Shown: positions 1 to 11,399 of the stretch, piece by piece
Position numbering within the stretch: the first letter of the stretch is position 1
Layout: each line of letters opens with the position of its first letter
NCBI GenBank assembly: GCA_034508935.3
Contig: CM067443.1
Location: 20,659,221 to 20,723,220, forward strand
Direction: 5' to 3'
DNA length: 64,000 nucleotides
Origin: Berghia stephanieae
Lineage: Eukaryota; Mollusca; Gastropoda; Nudibranchia; Aeolidiidae
The notes under the pieces: model-generated
Seen by the model: only the letters and a program-made list of their open reading frames with translations
Databases searched by the model: none
What the model was told of the DNA's origin: nothing
Translations under genes and position numbers: made by a program

Positions 1-364
1 AAAAAACAAAGATAAAGAGAAATCTATAAATAACATTCACGTTAACCCTATAAAAAGAGACACATTCAAAGTATACTTACATTAATTATATACAAAACCA
101 TAACAATAACACATATATTTATATAAATGAAAACGATTCAGAAGGCAGAGAAAAAGTATCATCTCTTAAAAACATGCATCTAATGATATCCCTTTCAACA
201 AAAGACACTTGACAACTTTTTTTTTTTATTATCAAAAAAATCAGGACAGAAAGACAGAAAGCCACATGGAAAGATGGAGAACAGATCTAGTTGAAATTTA
301 AAATGTATCATAATTATAGGTGTCTGTTGACATAGATATAAAATGAAACAGCCAGCAAGTTTGT
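1..364. other. AT-rich non-coding, nothing recognised
   Basis: No open frame of note and no repeat I can place. It is the downstream flank of the most distal zinc-finger exon. Confidence 0.5.
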
Positions 365-634
365 TTTCGTTTTGTTTTTAGGGGTTTTACTTTGCTTCAG
401 AAAACTTTTAGGTCATTTCGGCGCCAGTTAAATGGAAGAAAATGGGATAGTAGAAAAAAAAGTTATAAATTTACAATTGAAAAACACATGAGAAAATGTA
501 AGACAAAGGGTTCAAATTGGGAACAGGTGTAGATTCCAAGAGTACACTACCAAAGTACTTAGTTTGAGATCACTTAAAAGTCTCATCCAGACACGAACAC
601 AGGCCCCCACTAAGAGGAATACACTCAAGTAAAA
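365..634 (-). repeat. family A SINE-like repeat, 3' half
   Basis: Carries the 3' tail (ggggttttac on the + strand) through the cactcaa block, and lacks the 5' half. It ends 31 bp from the stop of zinc-finger exon 12, so the exon's poly(A) site may lie inside it. Confidence 0.8.
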
Positions 635-664
635 AGGCCTATAAGTAAAAAGAGAAGTGAAATT

Positions 665-1152
665 TCAAATCAAAGGATTTCTTTGTTCATCAGACATTCC
701 ACAGACATGGGCAGCTTTATCATTAGCATTATACATAACCGCACAATGGTCACATATCTTCGTTTCATGCACTCTCAACAGATGTCTCTTCATAACCCTT
801 TTGATAACAAAATTTTTTCCACACATCGGACATTGAAAAAAGGACCCTTTATGTTTTAGCTCGTGATCTTTTAATCCACTGTAGGAAAAGAATCCCATTT
901 GACACTTAGAGCACACAAAAGGAAGGGATAATGACCCCCCTGAACCTCTATGAAATGTGTTGATATGTCTTTGTTGTTCCTTCCTGTTGACAAACGACTT
1001 ATCGCACACTCCACAAAACATTGAATCCAAAGGATGCTCGTTGTTAAAAGAATCCATATGAAGATGATGCTTATTTGATCTTGATGAAATGCCTTGGTCA
1101 TATTGTCTATTTGACTTGTTGGACCTCTTCTTTGCTTCACCTTCAACAGAAT
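665..1152 (-). CDS. alternative 3' zinc-finger exon 12 (most distal seen)
   Basis: Starts after TTGTTTTCAG (phase 1 remainder AT) with DSVEGEAKKRSNKS and ends at a TGA at 665. Fingers: FCGVCDKSFVNRKEQQRHIN, FVCSKCQMGFFSYSGLKDH, FQCPMCGKNFVIKRVMKRH, and C2HC end CDHCAVMYNANDKAAHVC. The leader is more basic than in its neighbours. It is the last cassette in the window; more could lie beyond base 1. Confidence 0.87.
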
Positions 1153-1541
1153 CTGAAAACAAATGAGGTCAACATCAGAAGAATGATCCGTCAAATGTTT
1201 TGAATTAATCCAATAATGCTGTACATGGGTTAATGATACGAATATAATCAAGGAAAACTATAAACGTTTAAACTATTTCAAAAACTTCAAAAGGCAGGTT
1301 CTCCGGTTTCCAATTTGAAAAATTCATGTAATTAATCCAAATGACAATCTTTGGTGTTTATGACCAGGAGAAGCAAGAAATAGAACATAAATTAAAATAA
1401 TTAAATGTTTCAATCTCACTGCTTCTTTACTACAGTGCTGCTAAATTAAGCATGGCCAGTATATTCTGAGGTGAACAGTTGTCGAAATCCAAATTCATCG
1501 AATCAATCTCGTCAGAAAGGTTCATTTCAATGGAGAATAGC

Positions 1542-1984
1542 CTATGAAGATTGCTCCTCTTCTGGTCTTCCGCAAATGTGGAGTAGGTGAGATCTATATG
1601 CTACTTTACAATGGTCGCATTGTTTGGATTGGTGTAGAACCAACATGTGACGTTTCAAACTAATTTTCACAGTAAATTGTGCAGGGCAAAGGGGACAATT
1701 AAAAAGAGATCCTTGATGTTTCTTTTCATGAGCTTTTAGCCCACTGGAGGTAAAGAATCCCATTTGACATTCCAAGCAGACAAAAGGAAGGGTTAAGGAG
1801 CCTCCAGCACCCCTATGATGTGAGTTGAAATGCCTCTGTTGTTCTTTCCTGGTGGTGAATGTCATATTACAGGCCACACAAGACATGGAATCCAAATCAG
1901 CCGAGTATTGTATTTCATTTGTAGCGTTTCTCTTGGTGAAATTTGCGACTGACTGGCCAGTCCTAAAGCTTGATTGGTCATCAT
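1542..1984 (-). CDS. alternative 3' zinc-finger exon 11
   Basis: The frame is open far upstream, but the family acceptor (ATTTCAG, phase 1 remainder AT) places the exon start at 1984 with DDDQSSFRTGQS. Fingers: MSCVACNMTFTTRKEQQRHFN, FVCLECQMGFFTSSGLKAH, FNCPLCPAQFTVKISLKRH, and C2HC end CDHCKVAYRSHLLHIC. The codons upstream of 1984 overlap family A repeat sequence and are not taken as coding. That repeat begins about 76 bp from the acceptor. Confidence 0.87.
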
Positions 1985-2059
1985 CTGAAATCATAGGGTT
2001 TTTCTCATCAAAGATTCGCCAGTCCAAAAACATAAATTTCATAGGGTGTAGAACACATC

Positions 2060-2645
2060 TGTAACAGTACATAACAGAGAGATGATTTACAAGGAAAAAA
2101 AATCTCATCTCCCAAAACTATAGATATATATTTGACTGTTTCCTTCCCAGTCAAGGACTTCGGCCTGGGCTAGGACAAAACTAAGTAATCCCATTCCAAG
2201 ATAAAGACAGAAAGCAACTCGTAAAACAGATTTTTTTTTTTTTTGTTTGCTGCTTTAGGTCTCTTCCAACACAATTGAGGTTATATGAGAGACCGCTGAA
2301 ACAAAAAAACAAGCAATCTAACAAAAATAGTACAAATGTAAATCAAAATCATAACCTAAAGATATCATAAGCAAAATTATAAATAACAAAGAACAAACAG
2401 GCAGAAGATTTACAGAAAAAAAAAATATCCCCTGTCAAAAATACAATCACAAACCAAAGAAGCAGGATAGGCTAGTAAAGAGAAGAAGAAACGACATCAC
2501 TATCGGATCGTACACCCATGTGAACATCATAGGTATACGATTCAAAGGTGATGCTCCCATCCAACCACCCGCTAAAACAGATTTAGGGGATAGATTAGAA
2601 GAGCATGACCCCCTGCCCATCATGGGAGGTCAAATACCCCACCCA
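2060..2645 (-). repeat. family A repeat split by a family B insertion
   Basis: The 5' half of family A (from acagagagatgattt to gggaggtcaaataccccaccc) is interrupted by the family B copy at 2234-2572. The two halves rejoin exactly when the 12-bp duplication is removed. Confidence 0.85.
2234..2572 (-). repeat. family B SINE-like repeat with target duplication
   Basis: A complete copy from GCGGGTGGTTGG (5', right side) to the A/C-rich 3' tail. It is flanked by taaaacagattt at 2222-2233 and 2573-2584. It lies inside a family A copy, so it is the younger insertion. Confidence 0.9.
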
Positions 2646-2916
2646 ACCACTGACTTCCAATAGCAATTTACCCGAGTGCCTAGCCTGCAGCAAGCCTTAC
2701 TGAAAGAGGGCACAAAAATTCCTGCTGATATGGGGACAGCCAGATGGTTTTCCAATATATGCCGATAGAATGGGAGTAAAAAAGGGTGGGGAAATAGGAA
2801 AAGTGAGAACAGAACCATGTGTCATAGTTAGCAAGACCCATTTTCCTTGTAAAAGTAAGTTTTTAAAATTTTGAAAATCCTGCCTATATATTTCTTGACA
2901 TAATGGAATGTATTTT

Positions 2917-3622
2917 TTTTCACTTGTTTTTAAGGGTTTTACAGCGCTTGCGACACATTTCAGCCGTGTCAGCACCAGTAAATAAAAAATAAAAATAAAA
3001 TGGGAAATTTTGTTTGTTTGTTTGTTTGTTTAGGTCTCTTCCAACACAATTGAGGTTATATGAGAGACCGCTGAAACAAAAAAACAAGCAATCTAACAAA
3101 AATAGTACAAATGTAAATCAAAATCATAACCTAAATTATAAATAACCAAGAATAAACAGGCAGAGGATTTACAGAAAAAAAATATCCCCTGTCAAAAATA
3201 CAATCACAAATCAAAGAAGCAGGATAGGCTAGTAATAAAAGTTGATGATTTAACAAATGAAAGAACACAAGAAAAAGTAAGACGAAGAAGAATGGTTCAA
3301 ATAGGGAACAGATGTAGATTCCATGAGCATACTTTCAGTGTATTTAGTTTGAGACCCCTTAAAAGTCTCATCCAGGCACAAGCACAGGTCTCCACTTAGA
3401 AGAAAACACTCAAATTTTACAAACCATCATAAAACCAACAACAAAAAAAGCCACAATATAAAACAGAGAGATTGAAAAATTAACTGTTTTCCTCCCGTCA
3501 AGGACTCGGGTCTGGGAAAGAACAAAACCAAGTAATCTCATTCCAAGAAAAAGACAGAAAGCAACTCAGAAAGACATATGTGGGTATAGAAGACACAGTA
3601 AGTGACCCTACCGTCTAAACAC
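2917..3622 (-). repeat. family A repeat split by a truncated family B copy
   Basis: The 3' tail of family A (ttaagggttttacagcgcttg) lies at 2930-2955 and the body resumes at about 3236, running to agacacagtaagtgacc near 3618. The family B insert is in between. Confidence 0.8.
3007..3235 (-). repeat. family B repeat, 5'-truncated
   Basis: Matches other B copies from the (GTTT)n end to ggataggctagta. The 5' third, including the GCGGGTGG end, is missing, as expected of incomplete reverse transcription. I see no clear target duplication. Confidence 0.75.
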
Positions 3623-3717
3623 ACATACACTTACTCGCATAAATGGAAAATGCTTACTTATCACATAGTGAAAAAAAAGAGCTGAAAATAGAACACACCA
3701 GCAATTGACAACATTCT

Positions 3718-4196
3718 TCACAGCAAAGGATTCCAGGATGAAGACGACGCTTGTGCATCCTGATTTCCACATATGTGGACAACATTGACATCATAGATAG
3801 CCTTACAATAATCACACTGCTTTGACTTATGCAATACCACCATGTGGCGCTTCAAGCTGTTTTTCATTGTAAATTTACGATCAGATTGACAGAGCGGGCA
3901 TTGGAAGTATTGGCCTTCGTGTTTTCGAAGATGATATTTCAAGCCTAGAAAAGTGAAAAAACCAATTTGACATATGGTGCAGACATGAGGGAGGGACATG
4001 GACCCTTCTGAGCCTTTGTGGATAGTATTGATGTGTTTCTGTTGTTCTTTTCTTGAAGCAAATGTAACTTTGCAGGAGTCGCACTTCATTGACAGAAATG
4101 GCGTATTCTGAAGAGCTCTTGGATTAGAAGCAGAGCATCTTTTCTTGATGTGTTGTCCAAAAGATTGACCAGTCCATTCTCTAGGTCCAAAAGTAT
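3718..4196 (-). CDS. alternative 3' zinc-finger exon 10
   Basis: Starts after AATTTGATTTCAG with DTFGPREWTGQSF and ends at 3718. Fingers: MKCDSCKVTFASRKEQQKHIN, HVCTICQIGFFTFLGLKYH, then CPLCQSDRKFTMKNSLKRH, and C2HC end CDYCKAIYDVNVVHIC. Finger 3 carries a two-residue insertion before the conserved aromatic (C-x2-C with QSDRKF instead of GxxF), which is unusual for C2H2 fingers and may alter the turn. The tail after the last finger is serine-rich (DAQASSSSWN). Confidence 0.87.
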
Positions 4197-4452
4197 CTGA
4201 AATCAAATTGGGTTCACATCAGAGGAAAATTCCTTGTTATTCATTTATCAAGGAGACAAATAATCTGGTTACCCAAATGAACCAAGTTAACTGATACAAT
4301 TAGTATTTTTAGGAGAAATTCTAATAAATTCACCATCCACACCGTTAACAAATGCAAGAACTTATACCTTTGTTATTGGGAAAAGAAGAGGGGTAGACTG
4401 GAGTGCTTTTCAGCAATTAATATTTACAAATAGATCCTTGATAAGTCTTTGA

Positions 4453-4931
4453 TCACATTCCATTTTTCTCCAATCTTCCACAGACATGCTGCAAATATGC
4501 ACAATAGGTAACTTGACAATAATCACATTGTTTTTTCTGGTGTCTTGCGAGTATGTGGCGCTTCAAATTTCTCTTAACTGTAAATTTCACACCACAAATT
4601 GGGCAAGGAAAACCTTGCCCTTGGTGTTTCACCTGGTGATCTCTCAATCCACTGCTCGAAAAAAATCCCATGTGGCAATCCGAACAGACAAATGGAAGGG
4701 AGAATGATCCTTTTGAACCTCTGTGGAAATTATTGATGTGCCTCTGCTGTTCTTTCCTTGAGGCAAATGTCATATTACAGGAGTTGCAAGACATTGAATC
4801 CAAATCAAAGGAATTTTCCAGAGGAAGAGAATCTGATATTCCTGGATGATGAGAGGTTACTTCATCTGTCTGACTTTTTTGTCCCCATTGCTGATAAGAC
4901 TGGCCTGTCGGAACATTTGGTCCAAAATGAT
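4453..4931 (-). CDS. alternative 3' zinc-finger exon 9
   Basis: The exon extends upstream of its first methionine. After acceptor CCAATTTCAG the frame reads HFGPNVPTGQSYQQWG and stays open through ENSFDLDSMSCNSC to a stop at 4453. Fingers: CNSCNMTFASRKEQQRHIN, FVCSDCHMGFFSSSGLRDH, FPCPICGVKFTVKRNLKRH, and C2HC end CDYCQVTYCAYLQHVC. The Q/S-rich leader is the longest of the distal set. A family A repeat fragment begins only about 58 bp upstream of the acceptor, across the zone where a branch point would lie. Confidence 0.87.
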
Positions 4932-4988
4932 CTGAAATTGGCAGTGAGGACTAGTCAGAAAATTACTCGCAATACTAATGAAATGCTA

Positions 4989-5665
4989 TACATCAGACTC
5001 GCTCTCAATCAAGGAGTTCGACCAGGGCTAGGACAAAACAAAGTAATCTCATTCCAAGACAAAGACAGAAAAGAACATGGAAAAGGAAATTAGATATAGG
5101 GGGATAGAAGACACAGCAAAGGTGATGTTTTCATGTTTTTAAGGGTTTTACGGCGCTTGCAACACATTAGGGTCATATCAGCGTCAGTAAAAAGGAAGAA
5201 AATGGGATAGTATAAAGTTCTAGAATTACACAAAAGCATCCAAGAAAAGGGAAGACATAGGGGAATTGGTTCAAATAAGAAACTGGTGTAGATTCCAAAA
5301 GCACTCTATCAAAGACACATGCACAGGTCCCCGCTAAGAGGAACACACTCAAATGTTTTACAAATCATATATAATATAAAGAAAGCATAATACAGTGCAT
5401 AACAGAGAGATGAATTACAATGAAAAAAATATCATCTTCCAAAACATACATACATTCGACTGTTTCCCTCTCAGCCAGGGCATCTGGCCAGGACCAGGAC
5501 AAAACCAAGTAATCTCATTCCAAGACAAAAACAGAAAGCATGTTGGAAAACAGATATAAGGGGATAGAAAACATTGTATGTACCCCCCTGCCCACTATGG
5601 GAGGTCAGGAACCCCATCCAGGCAGCAAAGGTGACCTCCAAGCCCACCATTCTCACTGCCTTCCT
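4989..5665 (-). repeat. family A 5' fragment hosting another family A copy
   Basis: The fragment at 4989-5125 (aaggagttcgaccagggctagg to acacagcaaagg) continues after the inserted copy at 5623 with gcagcaaaggtgacctcc. Confidence 0.7.
5126..5622 (-). repeat. family A repeat, complete, with target duplication
   Basis: Flanked by cagcaaaggtga at 5114-5125 and 5623-5634. Full from the gggttttacggcgcttgc tail to the accccatccag head. It is inserted in an older family A fragment. Confidence 0.85.
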
Positions 5666-5977
5666 TACTACAGCTACAATCCCAGATACTGGGGACTATC
5701 AAAGTTTACTACACTTATCTCAAAAATGTCAAATAATACACCAAGTAATAAATTTTAAAAAATACAATATTGTTTCCAACTGACCCATACATCAGACCGT
5801 CTAACTTTTGGCAAAAGACCCCAGCGAGAGGCTTTATCAAAACCAGGCAGCTTGAGCAGTTTCACTCCATGCAAAGGGAAAACATATATAAGGAGATAGC
5901 GGAGGGAGCATCAATGGCCTCTATGGAACTCCCAAAATAAAAATCATGTCTACGACGCGTGGATGAATAAAAATGTT

Positions 5978-6493
5978 TGTTTTGTTTGTTTTTAATGGTT
6001 TTACTGCGCTTGCAACACAGTTAGGTTACATCAGCGCCAGTAAAAAGGAAGAAAATGGGATAGTTCTAAAATTACAATTAAAGCAGCCAAGAGAAAGTAA
6101 GACAAAGGGGAACTGGGAACAAATAGGGATCAGATGTAGATTCCAAGAGCATACCACCAATATACTTAGTTTGAGATCACCTATAAGTCACAAGCACAAA
6201 ATCCAACAAAGAGGAATACACTCAAATGGTTATATTATACATTTTAAAAAGTATAACAATACATAACAGAGAGATGATTTACAAGGAAAAAAATATCATC
6301 TCCCAAAACAATAACTATGCATCTGACTGTTTCCCTACCAGCCAAGACTCCTGCCAGGGCCAGGACAAAACTAAGTAATCTCATTCCAAGACAAAGACAG
6401 AAAGCATGTTGGAAAAACTAAACAGATATAAGGGGATAGAAGACGCAGTATGTACCTCCCTGCCCACTATGGGAGGCCAGGAACCCCATCCAG
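5978..6493 (-). repeat. family A repeat, complete, with target duplication
   Basis: Flanked by the 14-bp duplication tgaataaaaatgtt at 5964-5977 and 6494-6507. It lies between zinc-finger exons 8 and 9. Confidence 0.9.
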
Positions 6494-6710
6494 TGAATAA
6501 AAATGTTAATGATATGTATTGAGATCAAATTTATGTTAAAATTGTTATTTTTTTAAACAATGCTGCTGACTCAGGTGCTGTAAAAATTCAGAAGAAAAAA
6601 AATTGCAAAGGGATTTTATCCCCTTAAAACATAATTACTTCTAAAATATATTGATGATGATGATAATACATTTGTAGAAAAATGCACACACAGAAAAGAG
6701 AAACACAACC

Positions 6711-7171
6711 TTATGGTCTTCCGCAAATATGTGTGGAATCAAGACGGTAAGTAGCTTTACAGTAGTCACATTGCTTTACGCGGTGTAATCCCAACAAGTG
6801 GCGCTTCAAACTTATCTTAAATGTAAACTTAGCTTGGCAAATTTGGCACTGAAAGAACTGTCCTTTGTGTTTCATCTGGTGATCTTTCAAAGCAGTAGAC
6901 GTAAAGAATCCCATTTGACATTCAGTACAAACATACGGAAGGGACAAGGAGCCTCCGGATCCTCTGTGAAAAATATTGATGTGCCTTTGCTGTTCCTTCC
7001 TGGTCGAGAATTTGACATTGCAGGAATTGCATGACATGGAATCCAAATCAATCGAGTGGAAAGAAGTATGGAGAGGATTAGAAACGGGGGACATTGATTT
7101 ATTGGCACCACTTCTCTGACTCTGACTGTTTTGCACAGATTGGTCAATCCGTTTGCTTGGTCCAACTGTAT
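6711..7171 (-). CDS. alternative 3' zinc-finger exon 8
   Basis: Begins after AATTTGATTTCAG (phase 1 remainder AT) with DTVGPSKRIDQS and ends at 6711. Fingers: MSCNSCNVKFSTRKEQQRHIN, YVCTECQMGFFTSTALKDH, FQCQICQAKFTFKISLKRH, and C2HC end CDYCKATYRLDSTHIC. It has the full HRGSGGSLSLP spacer. The leader motif D-x-x-GP recurs in exons 10 and 11, which points to recent shared ancestry of the distal cassettes. Confidence 0.88.
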
Positions 7172-7515
7172 CTGAAATCAAATTGGGTTCCAGTCAGATA
7201 AAAAACTAGCAAATAATTAAATATATGCACCTCTTGCCTATGTAAGTCACTGGACATTTTACAGGCAGAAAGTAGTAAGCTAATGGTGATTGAAGAGCAA
7301 ATTGCAAAATGGCTTAAACAAGTATAATGTTAGTATTGATGGAACAAATTTTCCAAATAGATAACTATGTGAATAGGGGGATCCGACCTCATATCATAAC
7401 AATGGATATTTGAAAAATCTAATAAAACAATTTCTTATCAAGAGTCCGTTGTGCTCTAACAAGTCATGGAATGACAGAGTCAAACAAACAAGCAGAAATT
7501 TTCAAAAGTAAGTCT

Positions 7516-7952
7516 CTATGATCTTCCACAAACGTGGACAACATCAATGTTATAAGTGGCTTTACAATGGTCGCATACTTTTGATTGGTGTTGCCTCAAC
7601 ATATGACGCTTCAAATTGGCCTTAAATGTAAATTTTGTACCGCATATGAGGCATAGAAAGTATTGTCCTTTGTGTTTTAGCTGATGAACTTTCAAAGCAG
7701 AAGAGGTGAAGAATCCCATATGACATTCAGAACAGACGTGCGGAAGGGCCAAAGAGCCTTCAGAACCTCTGTGGTATGTATTAATGTGCTTTTGTTGTTC
7801 TTTCCTTGTGGTGAATATTGTTTTGCAGGAACCACAAGACATTGAATCCAAATCAGCCATGGTCTGACTAGAACCCGAATGAAACTGCATTTCATGTGAC
7901 TTGTCTTTAATAAACTGTTTACTTTTAGTCCATTCACTTGATTTGACAGCAT
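7516..7952 (-). CDS. alternative 3' zinc-finger exon 7
   Basis: Starts after AATTTGATTTCAG (phase 1 remainder AT) and ends at 7516. The leader DAVKSSEWTKSKQF precedes DLDSMSCGSC, finger 1 of the distal subfamily (RKEQQKH helix). The spacer is HRGSEGSLALP, followed by CSECHMGFFTSSALKVH and CLICGTKFTFKANLKRH, and the end is CDHCKATYNIDVVHVC. It closely resembles exon 11 at 3718 (shared KHINT, GSEGS, LPHVC and VVH). Paired with exon 8 (acceptors 781 bp apart). Confidence 0.88.
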
Positions 7953-8111
7953 CTGAAATCAAATTGGACTCTTATCAGAAAGCGTATTCTATTTCTTTCA
8001 CAAATTTTCACTCTTAAAAAAATATAAAAACTGCCCGAAACAATGAGAAGTGGACTTCTGAAACAACCTCTGATCCAACATAGAGAATTTGTCTAAGCTC
8101 ACTTGTCTTGT

Positions 8112-8655
8112 TCTTTTTTTTTTTTGGGGTTTGTTTTTAAGGGTTTTACGTAAGATCAGCGACAGTAAAGTAAAGAGGAAGAAAATTAGACAGTAAAAAT
8201 GTTCTAGATGTACAATTACAAGGACTTGAGGAAAAAGTAGGTAAGACAAAGGGGAATTGGTTCAAATAGAGAACAGACGTAGATTCCAAGAGCGCACTAT
8301 CAGTGTACTTAGTTACAAATCACCTAAAAGTAAAAGTCTTATCCAAACACAAACACAGGTCCCCACTAGGAGGAAAACACTCAAATGTTTTCATACTGAT
8401 ATATATATATAACAAAAAAAATGTAATAGTAAATAATAGAGAGATGATTTACAAGGAAAAAAATATCATCTCCCAAAACTATAGCCAACTACATTTGACT
8501 GTATCCCTCCCAGTTAAGCACTCCGGCCTGTGCCAGGACAAAACCAAGTAATCTCATTCCATGACAAAGACAGAAAAGAAGTTGGAAAACAGATATCGGA
8601 GGATAGAAGACACAGTCAGTGCCTCCCTGCCCACTATGGGAGATCAAGAACCCAA
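8112..8655 (-). repeat. family A repeat, near complete
   Basis: Begins with an A/T-rich tail and ttaagggttttacg. A short deletion removes part of the cgcttgcaacac segment. It ends at gatcaagaaccc. Confidence 0.82.
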
Positions 8656-8799
8656 GTTTAGAAGTAACAGGAGCATAATGGCGTTTGTGACACTTGGAAG
8701 ATTTTATTCATCACTCATTTAGAGCCAGAACAGCCCATGAGCTCTTGTTGAATGGACAATAGCAATGGCTTATTACCATTTGAATAGTACACTTGTAAA

Positions 8800-9260
8800 T
8801 CATAGAGTGGAGGATAGAAAAAGCAAGTGAACTCCCTGCCCCCTATGGGAGGCTTAAAAAAACCCACCCAGAAATTTTGACATTTAAAAGTCCCATCCAG
8901 GCATCAGCAAATGATTCCGCAATAACGGATACACTCACATGCTTACCAAGTATATATAATAAATTCAAAACTAAAACGAAAATAGTACATAACAGAGAGA
9001 TGATTTACAAAAAAAAAATAATTCTCTCAAAAAACAAACAAACAAAAACAAAAAAAGAAAAAGGAACTGTACATTTGCCTGTGTCACTCTCAACTATGGA
9101 TACCCTCCAGAACCAGGGGGGGGGGGGGGGAACCCAATCTCAATCCAAAACAAAGACAGAGCAACATAGAAAAGGAAAGTTGAATAGAAGACAGCAAAAG
9201 TGTCCTCTCTGACACTTTTGCCAGATTAGAAGACCCCACCCAGACACCCAAGGTCTCACA
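8800..9260 (-). repeat. diverged family A pieces with a G run
   Basis: A 5' head piece (ctccctgccccctatgggagg) is followed by an aged second copy (aaagtcccatccaggcatcag to agaccccacccagac). The second copy carries a run of about 14 G at 9117. Confidence 0.6.
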
Positions 9261-9627
9261 CAGAGTATCTTCCCTTAAAGGGAGACACTTATAGAGTTCC
9301 TTATAGATAGGATGTGCTTGGCTAAGGAGCTACAACATTGCCATCCAGAAGTGTAACGGACTAACACACAAAACGTTGTGTAACCATGATCGTTTATAGT
9401 CAGGTTAATAAATTTAGTGAGAATTACTCATAAACGCGGATGGCAAAAAAAAAAGAAGAGAAAACAATAACAAAGACCTGAGTGACGTTAACTTCGAACT
9501 ATCTATACTACTATATCTTACTCGGGGAAGGTTTACAAGGGATAAAATATCTAGGGGAAAAAAAGCCAAATATTCTGCTTATGACTTCTCTTTGACAATC
9601 CACACCGGTAAAAAGAAAGATGCTAGA
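9261..9627. other. non-coding, nothing recognised
   Basis: Short frames only. A small inverted motif (gtgtaac...gttgtgtaac) near 9350-9390 is the only structure seen. Confidence 0.4.
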
Positions 9628-9745
9628 AGCTGTGGACTGGAAAAACCAATAAACAAAAATGAATAATACATAACAGCTTCAAAAAAAGAACAAAATACCA
9701 AACACGGAACATTTTGGGCTCAAAATCTTTCTTCAGACAACAATA
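9628..9745 (-). repeat. inverted partner of the repeat at 10395-10500
   Basis: On the minus strand it reads TTTTGAGCCCAAAATGTTCC, GTGTTTGGTATTTTGTTC, then GAAGCTGTTATG. It matches the plus-strand copy 650 bp away. Confidence 0.6.
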
Positions 9746-9868
9746 AAAATCCAATAAAAACAAATACATGACTAAAAAACAGATCAATGACTAAATATTT
9801 CATATGTCCTCTCTGTTGAAGAAAAATCTTGGAATGTCAAGACATATACTCTATTAACCAGAAGATTT

Positions 9869-9870
<2 letters not shown>

Positions 9871-9961
<91 letters not shown>

Positions 9962-9971
9962 AGAGAGAGAT
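9871..9971. repeat. (GA)n microsatellite
   Basis: About 100 bp of GA with two single-base interruptions. Confidence 0.95.
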
Positions 9972-10029
9972 ATTAAAAAGGCCTACTACCCATTTGTCCC
10001 TCCCCTTCCCCTTCAACCATCAACTAGCT

Positions 10030-10380
10030 AATCAAATTACACAACTCGCCTTCTGTGTCAATTGTGACATCTGGTGCCATTCTGTCTGGCCCGACGTCAA
10101 AAAAATCGGGACCGTCACCGAATTGAATTCGAATTGAATTTCAGGAGATCGAGCACAGGTGTCAAAATATGACATAAGACATAATGGTGATTTTGTGGTT
10201 TTGAGGAAAATGTTTTGACATGGCAAATTCAGCGGGAAATTTCTGAGAAATTCTCAAAATCACTGTTTATTTATCCAAAAAAAATTTGAAAAAGGAGGAA
10301 TTGTGATGGGGATGGGCGGAGATAAACTACCATTTAGGCGGAAATCCGCCTTTAGGCGGAAGATGCTCAGCCCTGTATAT
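10030..10380. repeat. unclassified interspersed repeat
   Basis: The segment cataatggtgattttgtggttttgagg to ttctgagaaattc recurs, diverged, at 32328-32405, in the same orientation. Its right end holds a small palindrome, aggcggaaatccgcct. Class unknown. Confidence 0.5.
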
Positions 10381-10394
10381 ACGAAATATTTCTA

Positions 10395-10500
10395 TTTTTA
10401 TTATTTTTTGTTGGTTGGAGAGGGGCTTTGAGCCCGAAACGTTATGTGTTTGGTGTTTTGTTTGAAGCTGTTACATTCATTTTTGTTTATTGCTTTTTAC
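10395..10500 (+). repeat. plus-strand copy of an inverted repeat pair
   Basis: Reads ctttgagcccgaaacgtt, then gtgtttggtgttttgtttgaagctgtt. The arms are diverged, so this looks like two old insertions of one element rather than a fresh hairpin. Confidence 0.55.
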
Positions 10501-10629
10501 AGTAAAAAGAGATGCTCTTACAAGCATGTAAAAAGGGCCATCGATACTTGTATCCTCTAAATATGGGAGCATCTAATAATATAATAATTCCCTCCTCCCA
10601 AACATATGCATTGGATCCCTGCCAAGACA

Positions 10630-10930
10630 ACTATATTAAATTCTTAGAAAATGCATATCAATAAATAAAACTTATCATAAAATATAACAAAGAGATGCTT
10701 TACAAGAAGGGGGGGGGGGGGGAATATTACCCTCTTCCCCCCCCCCCCCCCCCCACCCTCTCTCTCTCTCTCCCCCAAAAAATAAAAAATAAACTTTGAA
10801 TCATGTTTGACTGTTTCCATGTCTAAGCCACCCAAACCACCACAAGGGCAAAACTATATCATCCCATTTCAAGATGGTGATAAAAAATAAAAATATGAAA
10901 GGGGAGAGAAACATGGGGAGCTAAGGCCTC
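10630..10930 (-). repeat. aged family A repeat with G and C runs
   Basis: Recognisable by caaagagatgctttacaag and catgtttgactgtttcc. It is split by long G and C homopolymers at 10709-10722 and 10739-10754. Confidence 0.5.
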
Positions 10931-11399
10931 CATGGCCTACAGTTTAGGATAGGCCCGTTCAAGAAGTCCACATCAACCATCAACCTCCATGGAGTTCAAA
11001 GATAAATATACTCCGATTATTCCCACAAATAGATCGTGTTTAAACCCAGGAAAATGTACACATGATCATCTCTTCCAGTTTTAGATGAAATAAATGAAAT
11101 TCAACTCAAACACGTGAACATAAAAATCAATGGAATTTAGCTTTATTTGTATTAGAAAATAAATGAAAGTATGGATGCATTTATCATCAGCAAAGAAAAC
11201 CATTTTTTAACAAGTGGCAAGATAATTATGCCCAATAAGGAAATAAAATGTTCAAAATCTTTTCCCATCCCCTGCCCTCTGAATCAAAAAAAAAATATAA
11301 AAAACACTTCAACCATTCTAAATTAAGAAGAGAAATTAAATTTTTTAAAAATTAGTTAACATTAAAATGAAAATAACAAAAGTCCTTGCATTTTGCAAG
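10931..11399. other. AT-rich non-coding, nothing recognised
   Basis: No frame or repeat I can support. Confidence 0.4.
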
